In this document: piece by piece, positions 1 to 11,589 of the stretch
Numbering within the stretch: position 1 is the first letter of the stretch
How the letters are laid out: each line of letters starts with the position of its first letter
Source of the DNA: Selaginella moellendorffii
Lineage: Eukaryota; Streptophyta; Lycopodiopsida; Selaginellales; Selaginellaceae
Direction of reading: 5' to 3'
Assembly: GCF_000143415.4 (NCBI RefSeq)
Contig: NW_003314332.1
Span: forward strand, 57,667 to 121,666
Length of the DNA: 64,000 nt
Notes under the pieces: model-generated
Databases searched by the model: none
Told to the model about the DNA's origin: nothing
What the model saw: only the letters and a program-made list of their open reading frames with translations
Made by a program: the position numbers and the translations under genes

Positions 1-3000
1 TTAAAAGTAGGAATCAAGACTAAATGGTAATTCCATTATGAAGGAATACATTTGAAGGAAAAAAAAGGTAGATAAAAGCTTGAGCTAAAAGCAATTTAGA
101 ATTTTATAGTGTTTCTATATGGAAGTCAAAAGAAAAAAAAAGGGTAGAAAAGTAGATAAAAAGATTGATATAAAAGCAATTTTAGACTAAATTGGGAATT
201 GAGGGAAAAATAAAGAAGATTGAAGAGGTGAGATAAAAATCAAATAAAATGACTTTTGGGAGAAAAAGTAAATACTTATAAACCAATTGCTTTGCTGTTT
301 TATTCATGATGTTAGATGACCATGGGGTTTGATGGGGTGTAGTCCTTGTCAAAAATTAGAAATTGTATTGCTTAGCTTGTACTAATAGTTCCTCACTTAA
401 TGATTTTTGCTAACCAAGCTTATTTATTACACCATAGCTAGAAGCTATTGTTTTCTCTTGGCACACCCCAAAATTTTCACTGAGATGGCTACTCCAAAAA
501 ATTGATCAACCACTTCACTCAAGCCTCTTGTGGGAATTCTCTCTTTGCCAAGTGGAGTTTTTCAATATAAAATCTCTAGTCATTCAAGTCATAAGTGGTA
601 ACAATCTTCGTTCATTGATTTCCTCAAGTGAGACTTGTCTAGGCAGAGGATATACTTCTAAAACAACATTTCATACTTCTGGTATACCTTCTGTATTACT
701 TGTATTTTGGCCTCTTCTTTGGAAATGCCAGTGATTTTATCTATAAGTTTGACTATCTTATACTTGACCTTGTTCTAAAAAAGAAATAAAGTTAAAACTA
801 TACTCCTAAAATAAAAAAAATAACATATTAGAAATAATATTTTCACAAAGACCCATCATGTGAATGGATACTATACTTTCCTTTTAGTGTTGAGTTCATT
901 TCTTATTAAATTGATGCCTTCAATGATCATCCAATCTTTGTAGCCTTCCCTTGATAATATTTTGTTTAATATAGTAGAATTGATAGATACTAAAGAGTAT
1001 GTTTTACAACCCACTAAACTGTATACCTGATTCATTGATGTTGCAAAACAAACATAGTTAAATTCCAGTTTGCAACCAAATGCAAAAATACTCATTTGTT
1101 TGATTCATCATTTGATAAAGTTGGAGAGCATTTGTCCTTTTTGTCAATGAAAGACACTTTCAAGTATCCTACGTGAATGGAAATAATCAATTAATGGCAT
1201 ACATGATAGTTATTAAAGGTATTTTCCTTTTATCAAGAAGAAATATATTAATATAATGTTCTTTAGCCATGTTTAATTAAGATTCTTCTCAAACTTTTGC
1301 TTAAAGTCTTCATTCTAGTCAATCCAATGTTGATCCTGTTACAACTTGATGACATTAATGATATAAGTTATCCATTAAAGCTTGTTGAGTGTGGAGATGA
1401 TGAATTCCCCTTTTCTAGGAGATAACCCTCAAACCAGAATCATTTACCATCTTCTTGTCAGGTATATCCACACAACTTGATTTAACATTATCTAATAAAA
1501 GGAACAAAAGGTGGAAGATTGTTATGATGGATTTAAATGGAATCCATAATCTCAGATAGTATTCTTGCATGAATCTTAACAATTGAAAGGGATTTGGCCT
1601 GACCCTTCTTTATATTTATTATTGTCACTTTTGAGGAAGGCATTCTTATCAAAGAGAAAGGCATTGTCATCAAAGAGGAAAATGTTGCCATGGAATAAAA
1701 AGGCATTGTTGTTGAAAAGGAAGGAGCCTCATTTTTCAACTATGACATTAGTGTGTTTTCCACCATACTACTTTTAGGATTAACTGTAGAATCCATTATA
1801 CCAATTTTGCTATTTGTTATATCACTCAAACCTTTTGTCACTTTTTGAACTTCACTTTCTTCTTGCTTATGTGTCTTAAAGTGATGTGTGAGAATTATGA
1901 ACTCCTCATTTCTCTGCAAAGCATGAGTGATTATTTTTGACATCTTACCCAAAAATGCTACAATTGAAAACCTAACCCTAACCTTAATTAAGCTAAACTA
2001 TGTTAAAATTTGGTAGTATAATATTCGCCATTGATTCCTCCCACCAAATGCATTAAATCTTTTGCAATAGAATAATCATAATTGGTATTTAATAGGAACT
2101 AATGGAATCTTTCTTGGAAATGCACCAATTTTTTTGGAATAATTTGTAGCTGATTTATGATTTGGCGCTGAAAAACTTTTAATGGTCTTTTTTGGTGAAG
2201 AACAAAATGAAAAATGTATACAAGTGCAAAACAAGTTTTAAACTTACTTTTCATAGTTTTATAGTTGAAGAATGTGGCATTAATTGGAATGCTGTTCAAG
2301 AAGTGTATTTTGGAGTTCATGAAAGACCAAAAAAAGAGTGTTCATGTGTTTTCCACTTTGAGTAAAGTTTCCAAATGTATATCCAAAAATGCATTATACA
2401 TCACTATCAATAAGAACATTTTGTTAATAGTGAGAGTAGGCTAAGATTAAGGAAGAGGCAAAAGCTTACTTCAATAAGATTTAATAGTGCTAGAAAGAAA
2501 AAATAATTCAAAATGATAAGTAGGGATTAGAAAATAATTTACAAGAAGCGTCAAGTGATAAATTCACATTTTATTGCCATTGACAACATACATAGGCCAA
2601 ATTTATTAATAGGTTGTGGCTCATCTGTTAACTCAATCCAACCATTAACAACCATCAGATTAAGGTAAATTTTTTGTGAGAATTTTGTTACTATTAACCA
2701 TATTTGGAGAACATGGCTAATAGTTACTAGGTGCAAGAGAACCCAATTATTATCATCCAGGTTTTAGAAAACTTGGCTACCAATAGCCACATTCTTTAAA
2801 TGCAACTTCTTTTTATTCTTTCATTAAAGCAAGTTTGAACAATTCAAGCTCATTTTGGCTATGGCCATTGAGTACAATGACACAATTACTCATAGTATAA
2901 TGGTGAAATGTGGTGGTGTTAATTAGTAGTGTTAAAGTTTTTGCAGTTTATGGATCTTTGGATAGAGCTAAAAGTAACTCATTATTATCAAAATCTACAA

Positions 3001-4390
3001 ATAATATCAAAACTTAGAAATAAAGAGTTCAAGTCAAATAACGCTTTATTTTCATAAATGATCGATTCCTACTACTCACCATGCTCTGGCACAATCTCAT
3101 GTTTCTTGTTATGTCCATCTGAAATAAAGAGAAAACTAAATTGAAAGAAACAAGGAAATTTTTTTTTCTTACCTTACTAGTCTTTAATCACCTCTAAAAC
3201 TTGATGGGAGTTCAGCTTATGGATCTTTTCTCTTGGACAATTATTAGGTTACTACTACTCAAGACCACCTAAAATAGAGAAAAGAGAAAGTTCTATTATA
3301 AAAATTTTGGTTTTTTGGCCAAAATTTTGTTATTGTTGCTCATGAATTTGAGCCTATTGATCGTCATTTCCACCTAAATTGAAAAGAATGTTAAACCTCC
3401 ACAAATGAAAGTGCTTTTAGTTACTAAAAGTAACAAGTTAACAATCTTGAAGATCCAATGGGTCTTTATTTAAAGGTTTATTAGCCTATTAACAACATAT
3501 AACTCTAATGCTTTTTTAAATTTGTCTTGATAGTTTTTCAAATGACTAGTACCGTCATACTAGTTATATAGAATATATAACATTGCCATTCTCCTTGCTT
3601 TCCCAAAGTGATTATACTTATTAAAAAATGAAGATGGTTAGCAAAAACCTTATTATTCTATGTTTTTCACCCTCTTGTGTCCAATCAACTTTCTATAGTC
3701 TTCTATTGGGGTATTACAATAATTTATAGTTGTAATTGCCAAGTGCCAAATGTCTTTTGATAAGAGACTTAAACCTATAAGAATAAAAATTATGAAAAAA
3801 AAGAAATAACCTTTATAGGAAGTTCCTCATTCACTCTCAAACCTTGTAACAAAAATTCTAGGCCTTATGCCTCACGTATACATAGAATTTTGATGTTGCC
3901 CACTTGTTCTTCTTTTGGGTCCTTGTTGGTATAATTAGTTCCAATGGGTTCTTGTCTTCCTTATTCGAAACAAATGGTCAAGAAGGTTGGCAGCCAACCT
4001 GGTGGGTGTAGTGGTTATGGTCAGAGACACACCCACCACTTTGACTGCAATTCCTCCCAAGATAAACCTATCAAATGATTGCAAGTGAGTAAACAAGAAT
4101 ACAAAAAAAGGGGCTAGGTAGTTTTTGAGCTAAGCTCAAGTCAATGAAAGTCAATATAGTTTACCAAATACAAAAGTTGATGTTTAAATGATTAGTTCAG
4201 GACAAACCAACAATTCTATTCAAACCTTAAGACATATTTTTAGTCCAAGAAAAAGCTAAATAATATAAGTCTAATAAGAAGATAAATATCATAAGTCAAA
4301 GAAGAAACTCTATATTACCAATAAAAAATTCGACTAAAAAAAAACTAAACTTAGTCTACCTCAGCATCCACATCCACAAAAGGAGGAGTT
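1..4390. other. AT-rich intergenic stretch, no gene recognised
   Basis: No open reading frame here longer than about 74 codons has a recognisable motif. The DNA is strongly AT-rich with many homopolymer runs. A short imperfect repeat containing 'aaaggcattg' occurs around 1635-1720. I see no LTR ends, tRNA or conserved domain. It is probably old decayed transposon DNA, but that is inference. Confidence 0.6.
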
Positions 4391-4534
4391 TGTATAGTAT
4401 TATACTCTCTAATTGTGGGCTGAGCTTGTGCCATTACTTCTGCATAACATGGCAAATTATAGCCCACATCATCAATCCACCTAATATACACAACCATGAT
4501 GGAATTACTATAATGAGAAATTTACACTTTATTA

Positions 4535-4866
4535 TCACCTATTATGAAATGTCCCAAGAACACCTTCAAATGTACTTTCCTTCTCTAGTGCAAAAACCAC
4601 ATGGCTAGTCTCTTTAGCCGCTAGCACTATTGAATTAAAGTTTACTATAGCATCAAACACAATCCCTTTAGGAGGACAAAACAACTCTAGGAGGATTTGC
4701 ATAGCCTTTAGTGAATGGTGTTGATAGTTAGGGAACTCTATATGATGGTTCTCATTAATGACATTCAGGATGATATCTATTAAGCTATCATATCCTAGCA
4801 ATGCCAAACTTGCAAACTCATCAGCTCATGTAATACTATGATGGCAAAAGTAGTGGCAGAGAGCAT
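4535..4866 (-). pseudogene. C-terminal exon of a DNA-methyltransferase-like gene (decayed)
   Basis: The minus strand reads about 90 codons resembling the C-terminal motif I region of N4-cytosine/N6-adenine DNA methyltransferases. A helix around LKAMQILLELF is followed by PPKGIVFD, a degenerate glycine-rich loop (IVNFNS instead of a GSGS-like run), a helix VLAAKET, and VVFALEKE in the place of the usual cofactor-binding acidic strand. This order (hydrophobic helix, PP-G-x-V-x-D, A-A-K, x-E/D) is typical of beta-type MTases, in which motif I lies at the C-terminus. The upstream end at about 4866 follows a pyrimidine-rich tract and a TAG that could be a splice acceptor. The loop is damaged, so no activity is expected. 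It lies downstream of the exons at 6102-7226 and is taken as the same gene, with a Cassandra LTR in between. Function is inferred from motif shape only. Confidence 0.38.
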
Positions 4867-5052
4867 GGTAGTTCCATGCTAAAACCTACAATGAAAAGAG
4901 GCAATCAATTTAAGATATAAAAAATAAGGAAATGCAAACCTTTTAGATTTGGCCACCTGCTCCTTTTGTTTCAACTGGGATGTTTGAGAGTAGGTAGCCT
5001 GATGCAAACTCAACTAATCTAGAGTCATCATTTTCTACCATTGTTGCAAGAA

Positions 5053-5246
5053 TGTAAGCAACCAAAAAAAAGACTTGAGAGATGATCCATGGGGTTCAAA
5101 TATAGAGGGAAAGGGCCCATGAATAAGAGTGCACCCCCATTTCCAATCAGTTAAAGGTTTTATGATGTTTAGGGTTAAGCGTCCTTGGGTTTAAATAGTA
5201 CTTGGGCTGAGTGACCTCCTAAAAAGTCTAAATTTAGGAGCTTACA
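5053..5246 (+). mobile_element. Cassandra solo LTR (194 bp)
   Basis: The block starts TGTAAGC and ends GCTTACA. It has the same length (194 bp) and layout as the LTRs of the intact Cassandra at 30351-30943, in the opposite orientation. It is flanked by a perfect 5-bp duplication, aagaa (5048-5052 and 5247-5251), so it is a genuine solo LTR left by LTR-LTR recombination. The second half carries the 5S-rRNA-like stretch, including gagtgacctcct, the counterpart of the 5S internal promoter C-box region. It interrupts the decayed methyltransferase-like gene on the minus strand. Confidence 0.9.
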
Positions 5247-5396
5247 AAGAAAACCTCCTCAAAATAAAGAACGGGGAAGAATGACTAACATAATGCCCTC
5301 ATATCACAACACCTTGGATGCCACATCCACCACTTGAGAAATATAGTCTGGTCAAAGGATGTTCCAGGATGGAGTGTCACATTATAAAGGTGGTAA

Positions 5397-5535
5397 CCCA
5401 TTAGGCAAGTTGAAGAACGCAAGGTTGATGCCAAATGAACAATCCATTAGGCAAGTTGAAGAACACAAGGTTGATGCCAAATGAACAACCCATTAGGCAA
5501 GTTGAAGAATGGAAGATTGATGCCAAAAGTATTGT
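5397..5535 (+). repeat. 46-bp tandem repeat, three copies
   Basis: Three direct copies of a unit containing cattaggcaagttgaag, with the ttaggc motif at 5401, 5447 and 5493, give an exact 46-bp period. The last copy drifts into non-repeated sequence. It lies inside the decayed minus-strand gene, probably in an intron or dead exon. Confidence 0.85.
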
Positions 5536-6101
5536 TCATTCCCAATCCTCGTATCCATTGATGGAACATAGAAGACTCTCGGCTCACGTTGTTAGAAAGC
5601 TAAAAGTAGTCCCCAATAACTATTTCCACATTGTCAACACTTCCCATAGGAGAAAGAGGGCAAACTTGAATAATGTTCAAAACCAGGAAATATTAAAGTT
5701 AATACATGTTTTTTTTCATACCTGTTTATGTGAAGCTGATGAAGATAACCCTTGGAGGTCATCCTCTGTAGCAGTGGGGAGGGATGGAGAGAATGCATTT
5801 TATGTCGGTGTATAGAGTGCTGGTTGGTTTCTTCAACATCTACAACCAAATTACAATAAACAAGGTCATTGGAAATCAAGTTCGTACTCTCTTGGATGTC
5901 CTCACTATGGAGCTACCTTCATACATTTCAAGTAGTTGGGACTAGATGAGCAGCGGCAATAGGATATGGAGAATAAGCAACTGCTGTAGGATGAGATGAG
6001 GCAAGAGAGTTTTCAACCGGTTCTCCACTTGTTCCTCTTCAATCTACTCAATATGAATCTTGCCCTTGTCTGAGGCATCTCCACTCCCTCCAAAAGTACC
6101 T

Positions 6102-7226
6102 CTACAATAAAGTAGAAACATAAGTTATTGCTAGGAAGTTTTACTCATCAAATTTGGATGACACTCGAGGTAGAGATCTAGCTCAAAAGGTGACAATGGC
6201 ATTTGCCTCCATAACTCCAAGTACCATGGACAAAGTTCTCGCTCCTGCGTAGTGGGACAATGGAACTTTGGCTCATACATGCCAAGTTTCTTCCCACTAG
6301 TTAAGTGCTTGAGAAAAACACTTGTTATGTACACTGCAGCATTTGGGAATGATTTAAATACCTACAAAAGAGCCATGATTAAGTAGGCAAGTCAATTTCT
6401 TGCAATATACCTATATGCCATGTGGCGAGAGAAAAATGGTTGGCCTAGCTAGTTCTTGAAATCCATGGAGCTTGAGTTGCCATCAGGAAGCCATCCATCC
6501 CCAAGCTCTTGAAGGGAAGCTCAGACATATTTTGGAAGTGTTATATCGATGTGGGCATTGTAAGGAACTTCGTATCCCATGCTTGAAGTAGCTCTTGAGC
6601 AGCCACAATATTCTGAGTGATATAGAGCTTCTCTTTCATCACATTCTCAAGTTTGCTCTCCAACCTCTTATCATTGTTACAATACAAAGTGTTGAGGAGC
6701 TCCAAGCAAGAGGTTTTTTCGTTGAAGGAGAGCTTGCTTTTTGTGATGTTACAGATCAATTCTTCAAGTGCTTTGCCATTTCCTACAAGGACAAGGATTT
6801 CAAAGTGGAATGAGAGATAAAAAGGACTAACTTATTGCCACGAGAGCATATCTTTGCAATGCAATCCAACCAATATTTATTGCGTTGAATGTCCATAATC
6901 ACAAATAGCTTCTTCACCTTTGATTTCTTCGAGTTTAAAATGTGCTGCTCAATTTGTCGCAATTCAAGGTTCTTTTGCACCTCATCTATCACTTGCATAA
7001 TCTTTAAATATGAGTTTTGCTCCGCCTTGACAATTGGCTAAAAGGAAAACTTCTAAGTAGAAAACACAAGTTCATGCAAGAAAAAGATACCTTTGCCCAG
7101 ACTGCAACCAAAAAATCCATAGGCACTTGATACCAAGTAAGTAACTCTTGACTTTTAAGTGCTACAACCTTTGCTTGAACTACTTCCATAACCTCATGAC
7201 TATACAACATCTGGATTTCTTTGAAA
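6102..7226 (-). pseudogene. Central exons of decayed ParB/methyltransferase-like gene, copy 1
   Basis: On the minus strand, coding-like segments alternate with short GT...AG gaps. The exons are about 7226-7091 (MEVVQAKVVALKSQELLTWY), 7037-6832 (basic, with NSKKSKVKKLFVIMDIQ), 6782-6411 (LICNITKSKLSFNEKTSC onward) and 6361-6145 (FLKHLTSGKKLGMYEPKFHC). Candidate introns are 7038-7090, 6783-6831, 6362-6410 and 6102-6144, only 43-53 bp long. Removing 7038-7090 joins two exons in frame. The others need small shifts, and in-frame stops occur, so the gene is dead. The KKSKVKKL segment has a counterpart (KKTKIKKL) in the second copy at 38041-40440. The upstream exon continues beyond element A at 12254-12510. 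Domain assignment of this middle part is unknown. Confidence 0.45.
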
Positions 7227-7484
7227 GAAAGTGTTAGGAATCCCCTAATTCTTGCCACATTTCTGACTCTCGCCGGATTCTTGACCTGCAGACCACATTC
7301 CTGACTCTCGAGACATTTCCCTATTCCTGACTCTTGAGACACTTCTCTATTCCTGACTCTTTGATTTTCTGTACAATTTCTGAGTCTCGAGCCACATTCC
7401 TGATGATGATGTGGCACCTCCTCGACCTTAGCTATATTTAGGCTGTCCTCAATCCAAGAGTGGTGGAGATTCATCAACCTATTG

Positions 7485-7492
7485 TATATATA
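7485..7492 (+). promoter_or_regulatory. TATA box in the 5' LTR of element A
   Basis: The run tatatata lies exactly 30 bp upstream of 7515, the first base of the segment complementary to the primer binding site. This is the usual plant distance from TATA to transcription start, so the RNA 5' end is predicted at about 7515. The same TATA is kept in the 3' LTR at about 12120-12127. Confidence 0.7.
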
Positions 7493-7514
7493 GGTTAGCC
7501 TTGTTCCATTTCTC

Positions 7515-7529
7515 CACAATCTGAATCAA
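7515..7529 (+). other. Predicted RNA 5' end that pairs with the primer site (self-primer)
   Basis: The 15 bases cacaatctgaatcaa at the predicted start of R are the exact reverse complement of 7621-7635. In Tf1 of fission yeast the first 11 bases of the transcript anneal to the primer site and are cleaved to prime reverse transcription; the arrangement here is the same. The 3' LTR copy (12150-12164) has one mismatch. Confidence 0.75.
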
Positions 7530-7620
7530 TGCCAGTCTAAAGCCTCTTCTTTGTTTCCATTAGCTTTTCTCTTTGTTTTTTGCATTTTCTAGTCTTGATC
7601 TTGTTAGGGGTCTTGACAGT

Positions 7621-7635
7621 TTGATTCAGATTGTG
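7621..7635 (+). other. Primer binding site of element A, complementary to own 5' RNA end
   Basis: ttgattcagattgtg starts two bases after the LTR end. It does not resemble the tRNA-iMet type TGGTATCAGAGC seen in the other elements of this window, nor any other tRNA 3' end I recognise. It matches the reverse complement of 7515-7529 at 15 of 15 positions and the match stops on both sides. Confidence 0.75.
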
Positions 7636-7849
7636 TTTTTTCGTTTTTTTCTTTAGCTTGTTTTGATTGTTTGACTACCTTTGCCTTTTTTCCCCCTTTT
7701 AGTTTCTTCTTGCTGATAGAGTCTCCAAGCCATCCTGATTTCTTTGCCAAAGTCCTTGCAAAAATCCAGTTTGAGAATACCAAGCTAAAGGTGACCCTTC
7801 TTCACATGCAGTAGGAGCTTGCTTCACTTTCGGCTCAAGGATCCAGCAA

Positions 7850-8681
7850 AGTTTCTGAACTGAAGGTGAGTTTCCCGGAAAAATTTTCAGGCAAGCGTTT
7901 GGAGCTTTGGTTCCAGAGCTAATGGATCTTCAATTGTTCAAAGAGAAGCTCGAAGCATGTTTTGGCGAGACGAATCGAGTTCAGACTGCTACCACAAAGA
8001 TGAGATGTCTCTCTTAGGGGTCTTGTCCTGCCTCAATCTACGCTGCAGAATTCCAACTCCTTGCCTTGGACACTTGACCCCTTTCATGCTCTTCTCTAGA
8101 AGAGGAGAAAACCATGACAAAGTTGCATCTTCGAGTAACGTCCCAATCACGCCGATTTGAGACTCGGGAGTGGGGTACCGCCGATGTTGAAGTGCGAAGA
8201 TCAGCTCTATCTGGTTCAAGAATCCACTCAGTGGGATGAGCGGGCTTTGATTGACCAATTTCGTTTCGGCCTCAATAACGGTGTCAAGGATTTGTTGCTC
8301 ACCATAGAGGATCCCAAGGACCTTTCAGACGCCATCAACAAAGCTGTTCGATATGACAATTGTCTCTTTGAACGTCGTTAGGAAAGTCGCTGTGCCGCTG
8401 TTTTTCCGTCCCAGACTTAGGAATCCCAGCTTGAGTCTTCGGGGCATACTCTTGAACCTACTGCTGCAGTCCTGATGGATATTTCTGGTACTCCCCAACT
8501 CATTAAGGGGAAGTTGAGTCCTGCTGAGAAGCAACGTCGAATATCTCATAATCTTTGTCTCTACTATACTGATCCTAATCACAAAGCAGTTGTGTGTCCC
8601 AATAAGCCTTCCCGACTGCTCGAGTTCACTCTGCCTCAAAGTCCACCTCTGTTGCAGTCGGGAAATGACCCTGTCCAATAA
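7850..8681 (+). pseudogene. gag of element A (decayed)
   Basis: Broken Gag reading. The early part (FPEKFSGKRLELWFQ) resembles the start of the capsid domain. The middle part, about 8217-8380, has LIDQFRFGLNNGVKDLLL followed by a stretch ending YDNCLFERR, a typical sushi/Tf1 capsid C-terminus. After a stop comes KLSPAEKQRRISHNLCLYY with a CCHC knuckle whose second cysteine is tyrosine (C-x2-Y-x4-H-x4-C). Gag would package RNA in the virus-like particle. Several stops and shifts disable it. Confidence 0.75.
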
Positions 8682-8698
8682 GAGTAGGAGCTGTCTGT

Positions 8699-9124
8699 TT
8701 GGACTCCCCAAATAAAAATCACTTTTCTTCTTTATCAAGCTCCTCACCACCTTTCATCAAAGCCACCACCAATTCCCGCAACTTCTATGTCCCATGTCTC
8801 CTTTCTTTCACCGGACAATCAGGACTCAAGGCTCTAGCGCTATTGGACTCAGGTGCAACTTCCTACTTCATGGACACGGACTTTGCTGCTCGAGATCACG
8901 TTCCTCTTTCTCCTACCATACGGGATCTGATTGTTGAAGGCATCGGCGGGCATTTTGTGTCTCCATCTTCTGGACTTAGGGAAATGTTGCCCATTCGAGT
9001 ACACATCGGGTTCGCCGTCACCGATATCACCTTCAACATCATCAACAGCAAGTCCTCCTCTATGGTGCTCGGTCTTCCTTGGTTCCAACTACACCAGCCT
9101 CAAATCTGTTGGAAGGAATTATAG
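8699..9124 (+). pseudogene. Protease region of element A
   Basis: An open stretch of about 141 codons carries the aspartic protease motif LLDSGAT around residue 48 and a C-terminal MVLGLPWFQLHQPQI, the usual end of a gypsy protease (x-LGLPWL-x-x-H-x-P-x-I). It would cleave the Gag-Pol polyprotein. It is in a different frame from both the gag fragments and the RT, although this group normally has one Gag-Pol frame, so indels separate them. Confidence 0.8.
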
Positions 9125-9309
9125 CTCATCTCTCCCACGTCACCATCTCCTACGGCTTCCCTGCTGTTCATTGAGTTCGAATCAGGAAAAGTTCCCTAAA
9201 CTCAAATCGGGGTTCTGTTCCTGACTATATGAAGTTTTCACCCTCTTCTTTTTCTTCTTTTCCATCTTACACTGGATAGTATCCTCGTCTCATCATTCCA
9301 TTTAGTTGT

Positions 9310-10338
9310 ATGCTTCCTCCTATCTCCACAATCACTATGAAAGAACTCCTTCATGAAGGACCTATTTTCCTTTTTGCTTTGCATGTTTCTCCTGTCAGTT
9401 TTCCTGAGAAGTATCATGATTTTGGGGATGTGTTTGACAAGAAAAAAGCTAGTGTACTGCCTGTTCATCGGCCTTATGACTGTCCCATTGATTTACAAGA
9501 AGGAGCATCACCTTTGTGGGGGCCTATCTACGGGTTATCCCCGTCCAAGCTTAAAGCCCTCAAAGAGTACGTGGATGAGAACCTTGCCTCGGGGTACATT
9601 CAGCATTTGCAGTCCCCAGCTGGAGTGCCTGTCTTCTTTGTCAAGAAGAAGGATGGGAGTTTGCGGCTAGTCATCGACTACCAAGGTTTGAACAAGGTGA
9701 CTATTCGGAACCGTTATCCGCTGCCCCTGATCTCAGACCTGTTGGAATGCCTCGGTGGTGCCCGCTTCTTCACCAAGATTGACCTCTGTAGAGCATACAA
9801 CCTGATCTGGATCTGACCTGGTGATGAATGGAAGATTGCGTTCCAAACCTGCTATGGCCACTTCGAGTACATTGTCATGCCATTTGGCTTGACAAATGCT
9901 CCAGCAGTTTTCCAACACATGGCAAACAACGTCTTTCGGGAGTTTCTTGATCAGATGGTGATCGTCTACCTCGATGACATCCTCATCTACTCAAAAACTC
10001 AAGAGGAGCACAACGAACATGTACGCAAGGTGCTGGCGAAGCTGCGAGAACATGGCCTATATGCAAAGCTTGAGAAATGTACCTTCGATCAGCAGTCTGT
10101 GGAGTTCCTTGGGTACATTGTCACTCTTGAGGGTATCACGATGGATCCTGCCAAAGTCAAGACTATTCTCGAATGGGAGCCTCCACAATCAATGTCGAAC
10201 ATTCAGGTTTTCCTTGGCTTTGCCAACTTCTACCGCAAATTCATTGATCACTACTCTGACATTGTCCTTCCTCTCACGCATTTCACTTGCAAGACTGACC
10301 CCTCAGGACTCCTCCTTGATGGATGTGATCAGAAATGA
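9310..10338 (+). pseudogene. Reverse transcriptase of element A, RNase H deleted
   Basis: The RT reads from [18 protein letters not shown] through [20 protein letters not shown] and [13 protein letters not shown] to VYLDDILIYS (the YxDD-type catalytic box) and FLGFANFYRKFI. One TGA at 9814-9816 breaks it where a CGA arginine codon is expected; the frame is the same on both sides. After FTCKTDP (about 10300) the reading jumps to sequence normally found just before the integrase, so most of the connection and the whole RNase H domain is missing. The fragment could not complete reverse transcription. Confidence 0.85.
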
Positions 10339-10396
10339 TCTCCAATCCGATGATCTCGTTAGTGACATTTTCCCCCATCTTTAGGCTGGACACCCA

Positions 10397-11497
10397 GTGA
10401 CTCTTGACTGCCGGCGATTTGATGAGTTTGAGTTCTTAGATGGCTTATTGTACTGTGGGGAGCAGCTTTACATTCCTGAAGGTGATGCTCGAAAGTTGGT
10501 CCTAATGGTGTGCCACGATAGCCCGACTGCTAGTCACTTCGGCATTGTGAAAACCTATGAGCTAGTTGCACGGGACTTTTGGTGGCCTCACATGGACGAC
10601 TACATCAAAGCTTTTGTTACCTCCTGTGACACTTGTGCCCGGAATAAGATACCTTGCCACCTTCCTTCAGGTTTGCTTCATTCCCTCCCGGTCCCTTCAG
10701 GTCCTTGGGAATCCATCTCCATGGATTTCTTGAGGGATCTTCCGAGTTCTGGAGGCTTCAATAGCATTTTAGTCGTGGTGGATTGCTTCACAAAGATGGC
10801 TCACTTCTTGCCGTATACCAAGGAGTTTTTGGGCAAGGACATGGCAAAATTGGTATTTAGAGAAATTTTTTGACTTCATGGAATTCCTGTAGATGTGGTT
10901 TCGGATCGAGGACCTCAATTCATCTCTCATTTCTGGCAATGGTTTATGCAACTTCTTGGAGTGAAGGCCAACCTCTTTTCGGCGTATCATCCTCAAACTG
11001 ATGGACAGTCCGAGCGAACGATTCAGACATTGGAACAATTCTTGAGGTGCTTCATCAACTATCATCAGGATAATTGGTTCAATATCCTTCCCCTTGCTGA
11101 GTTCTCCTATAACAACTTTGTTCACTCCTCTCTTCAAATTTTCCCCTTCTTTGCAAACTCTGGCCAAAATCCCCGATTCAATCTCTCACTTCTTTCTCCA
11201 TCCGAATCCTCTCGTTCAAATCCCCGCTCTAAGGCATTTTTCTCCAACCTCCAGGAAATCCACAACTCCATCTCCTTCCACCTCCATCGTGCTCAGGAAT
11301 CTCACAAAACATTTGCCAATGTCCATCGTCAGGATTGTCCCCCTTACAATATCGGGGATAAAGTCTGGCTCCTCAGGCGAAATATCTCCACCACTAGGCC
11401 TTGTCCAAAACTTGATTTCAAATGCCTCAATCCTTCCCCTATCACTGCTATCATTAATCCTGTCACTTATTGCCTTGCACTTCCCTCCTCATATTAA
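10397..11497 (+). pseudogene. Integrase of element A
   Basis: The frame covers the HHCC zinc-binding region (VCHDSPTASHFG...CDTCARNK), the core with ISMDFLRDLP, VVSDRGPQF and GQSERTIQ (catalytic D, D and E all present), and the C-terminal [10 protein letters not shown]...TTRPCPKLD. The last motif is characteristic of Tf1/sushi chromoviruses. A TGA at 10871-10873 interrupts the core where CGA would be expected. Integrase would insert the cDNA and make the 5-bp duplication seen at the ends. Confidence 0.85.
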
Positions 11498-11589
11498 ATT
11501 CACCCCGTTTTTCACTCCTCTTTCCTTGAGCCTTATATTCCCAGTCCTATTCCAAATCAGGTCATTCCTTTGCCTCCACCAGTGTAGCT

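Larger units (their letters stand above)
7232..7618 (+). repeat. 5' LTR of element A
   Basis: The LTR runs from TGTTAGGAATCC to GGTCTTGACA. It contains internal short repeats of attcctgactct type in its U3 part, a TATA box at 7485-7492, and the predicted RNA start at about 7515. It is identical in length to the 3' LTR. Confidence 0.93.

Noticed and set aside
5435-5815. Plus-strand 126-codon gene
   Set aside because: It begins in the 46-bp tandem repeat and then runs antisense to the decayed minus-strand gene; no motif.
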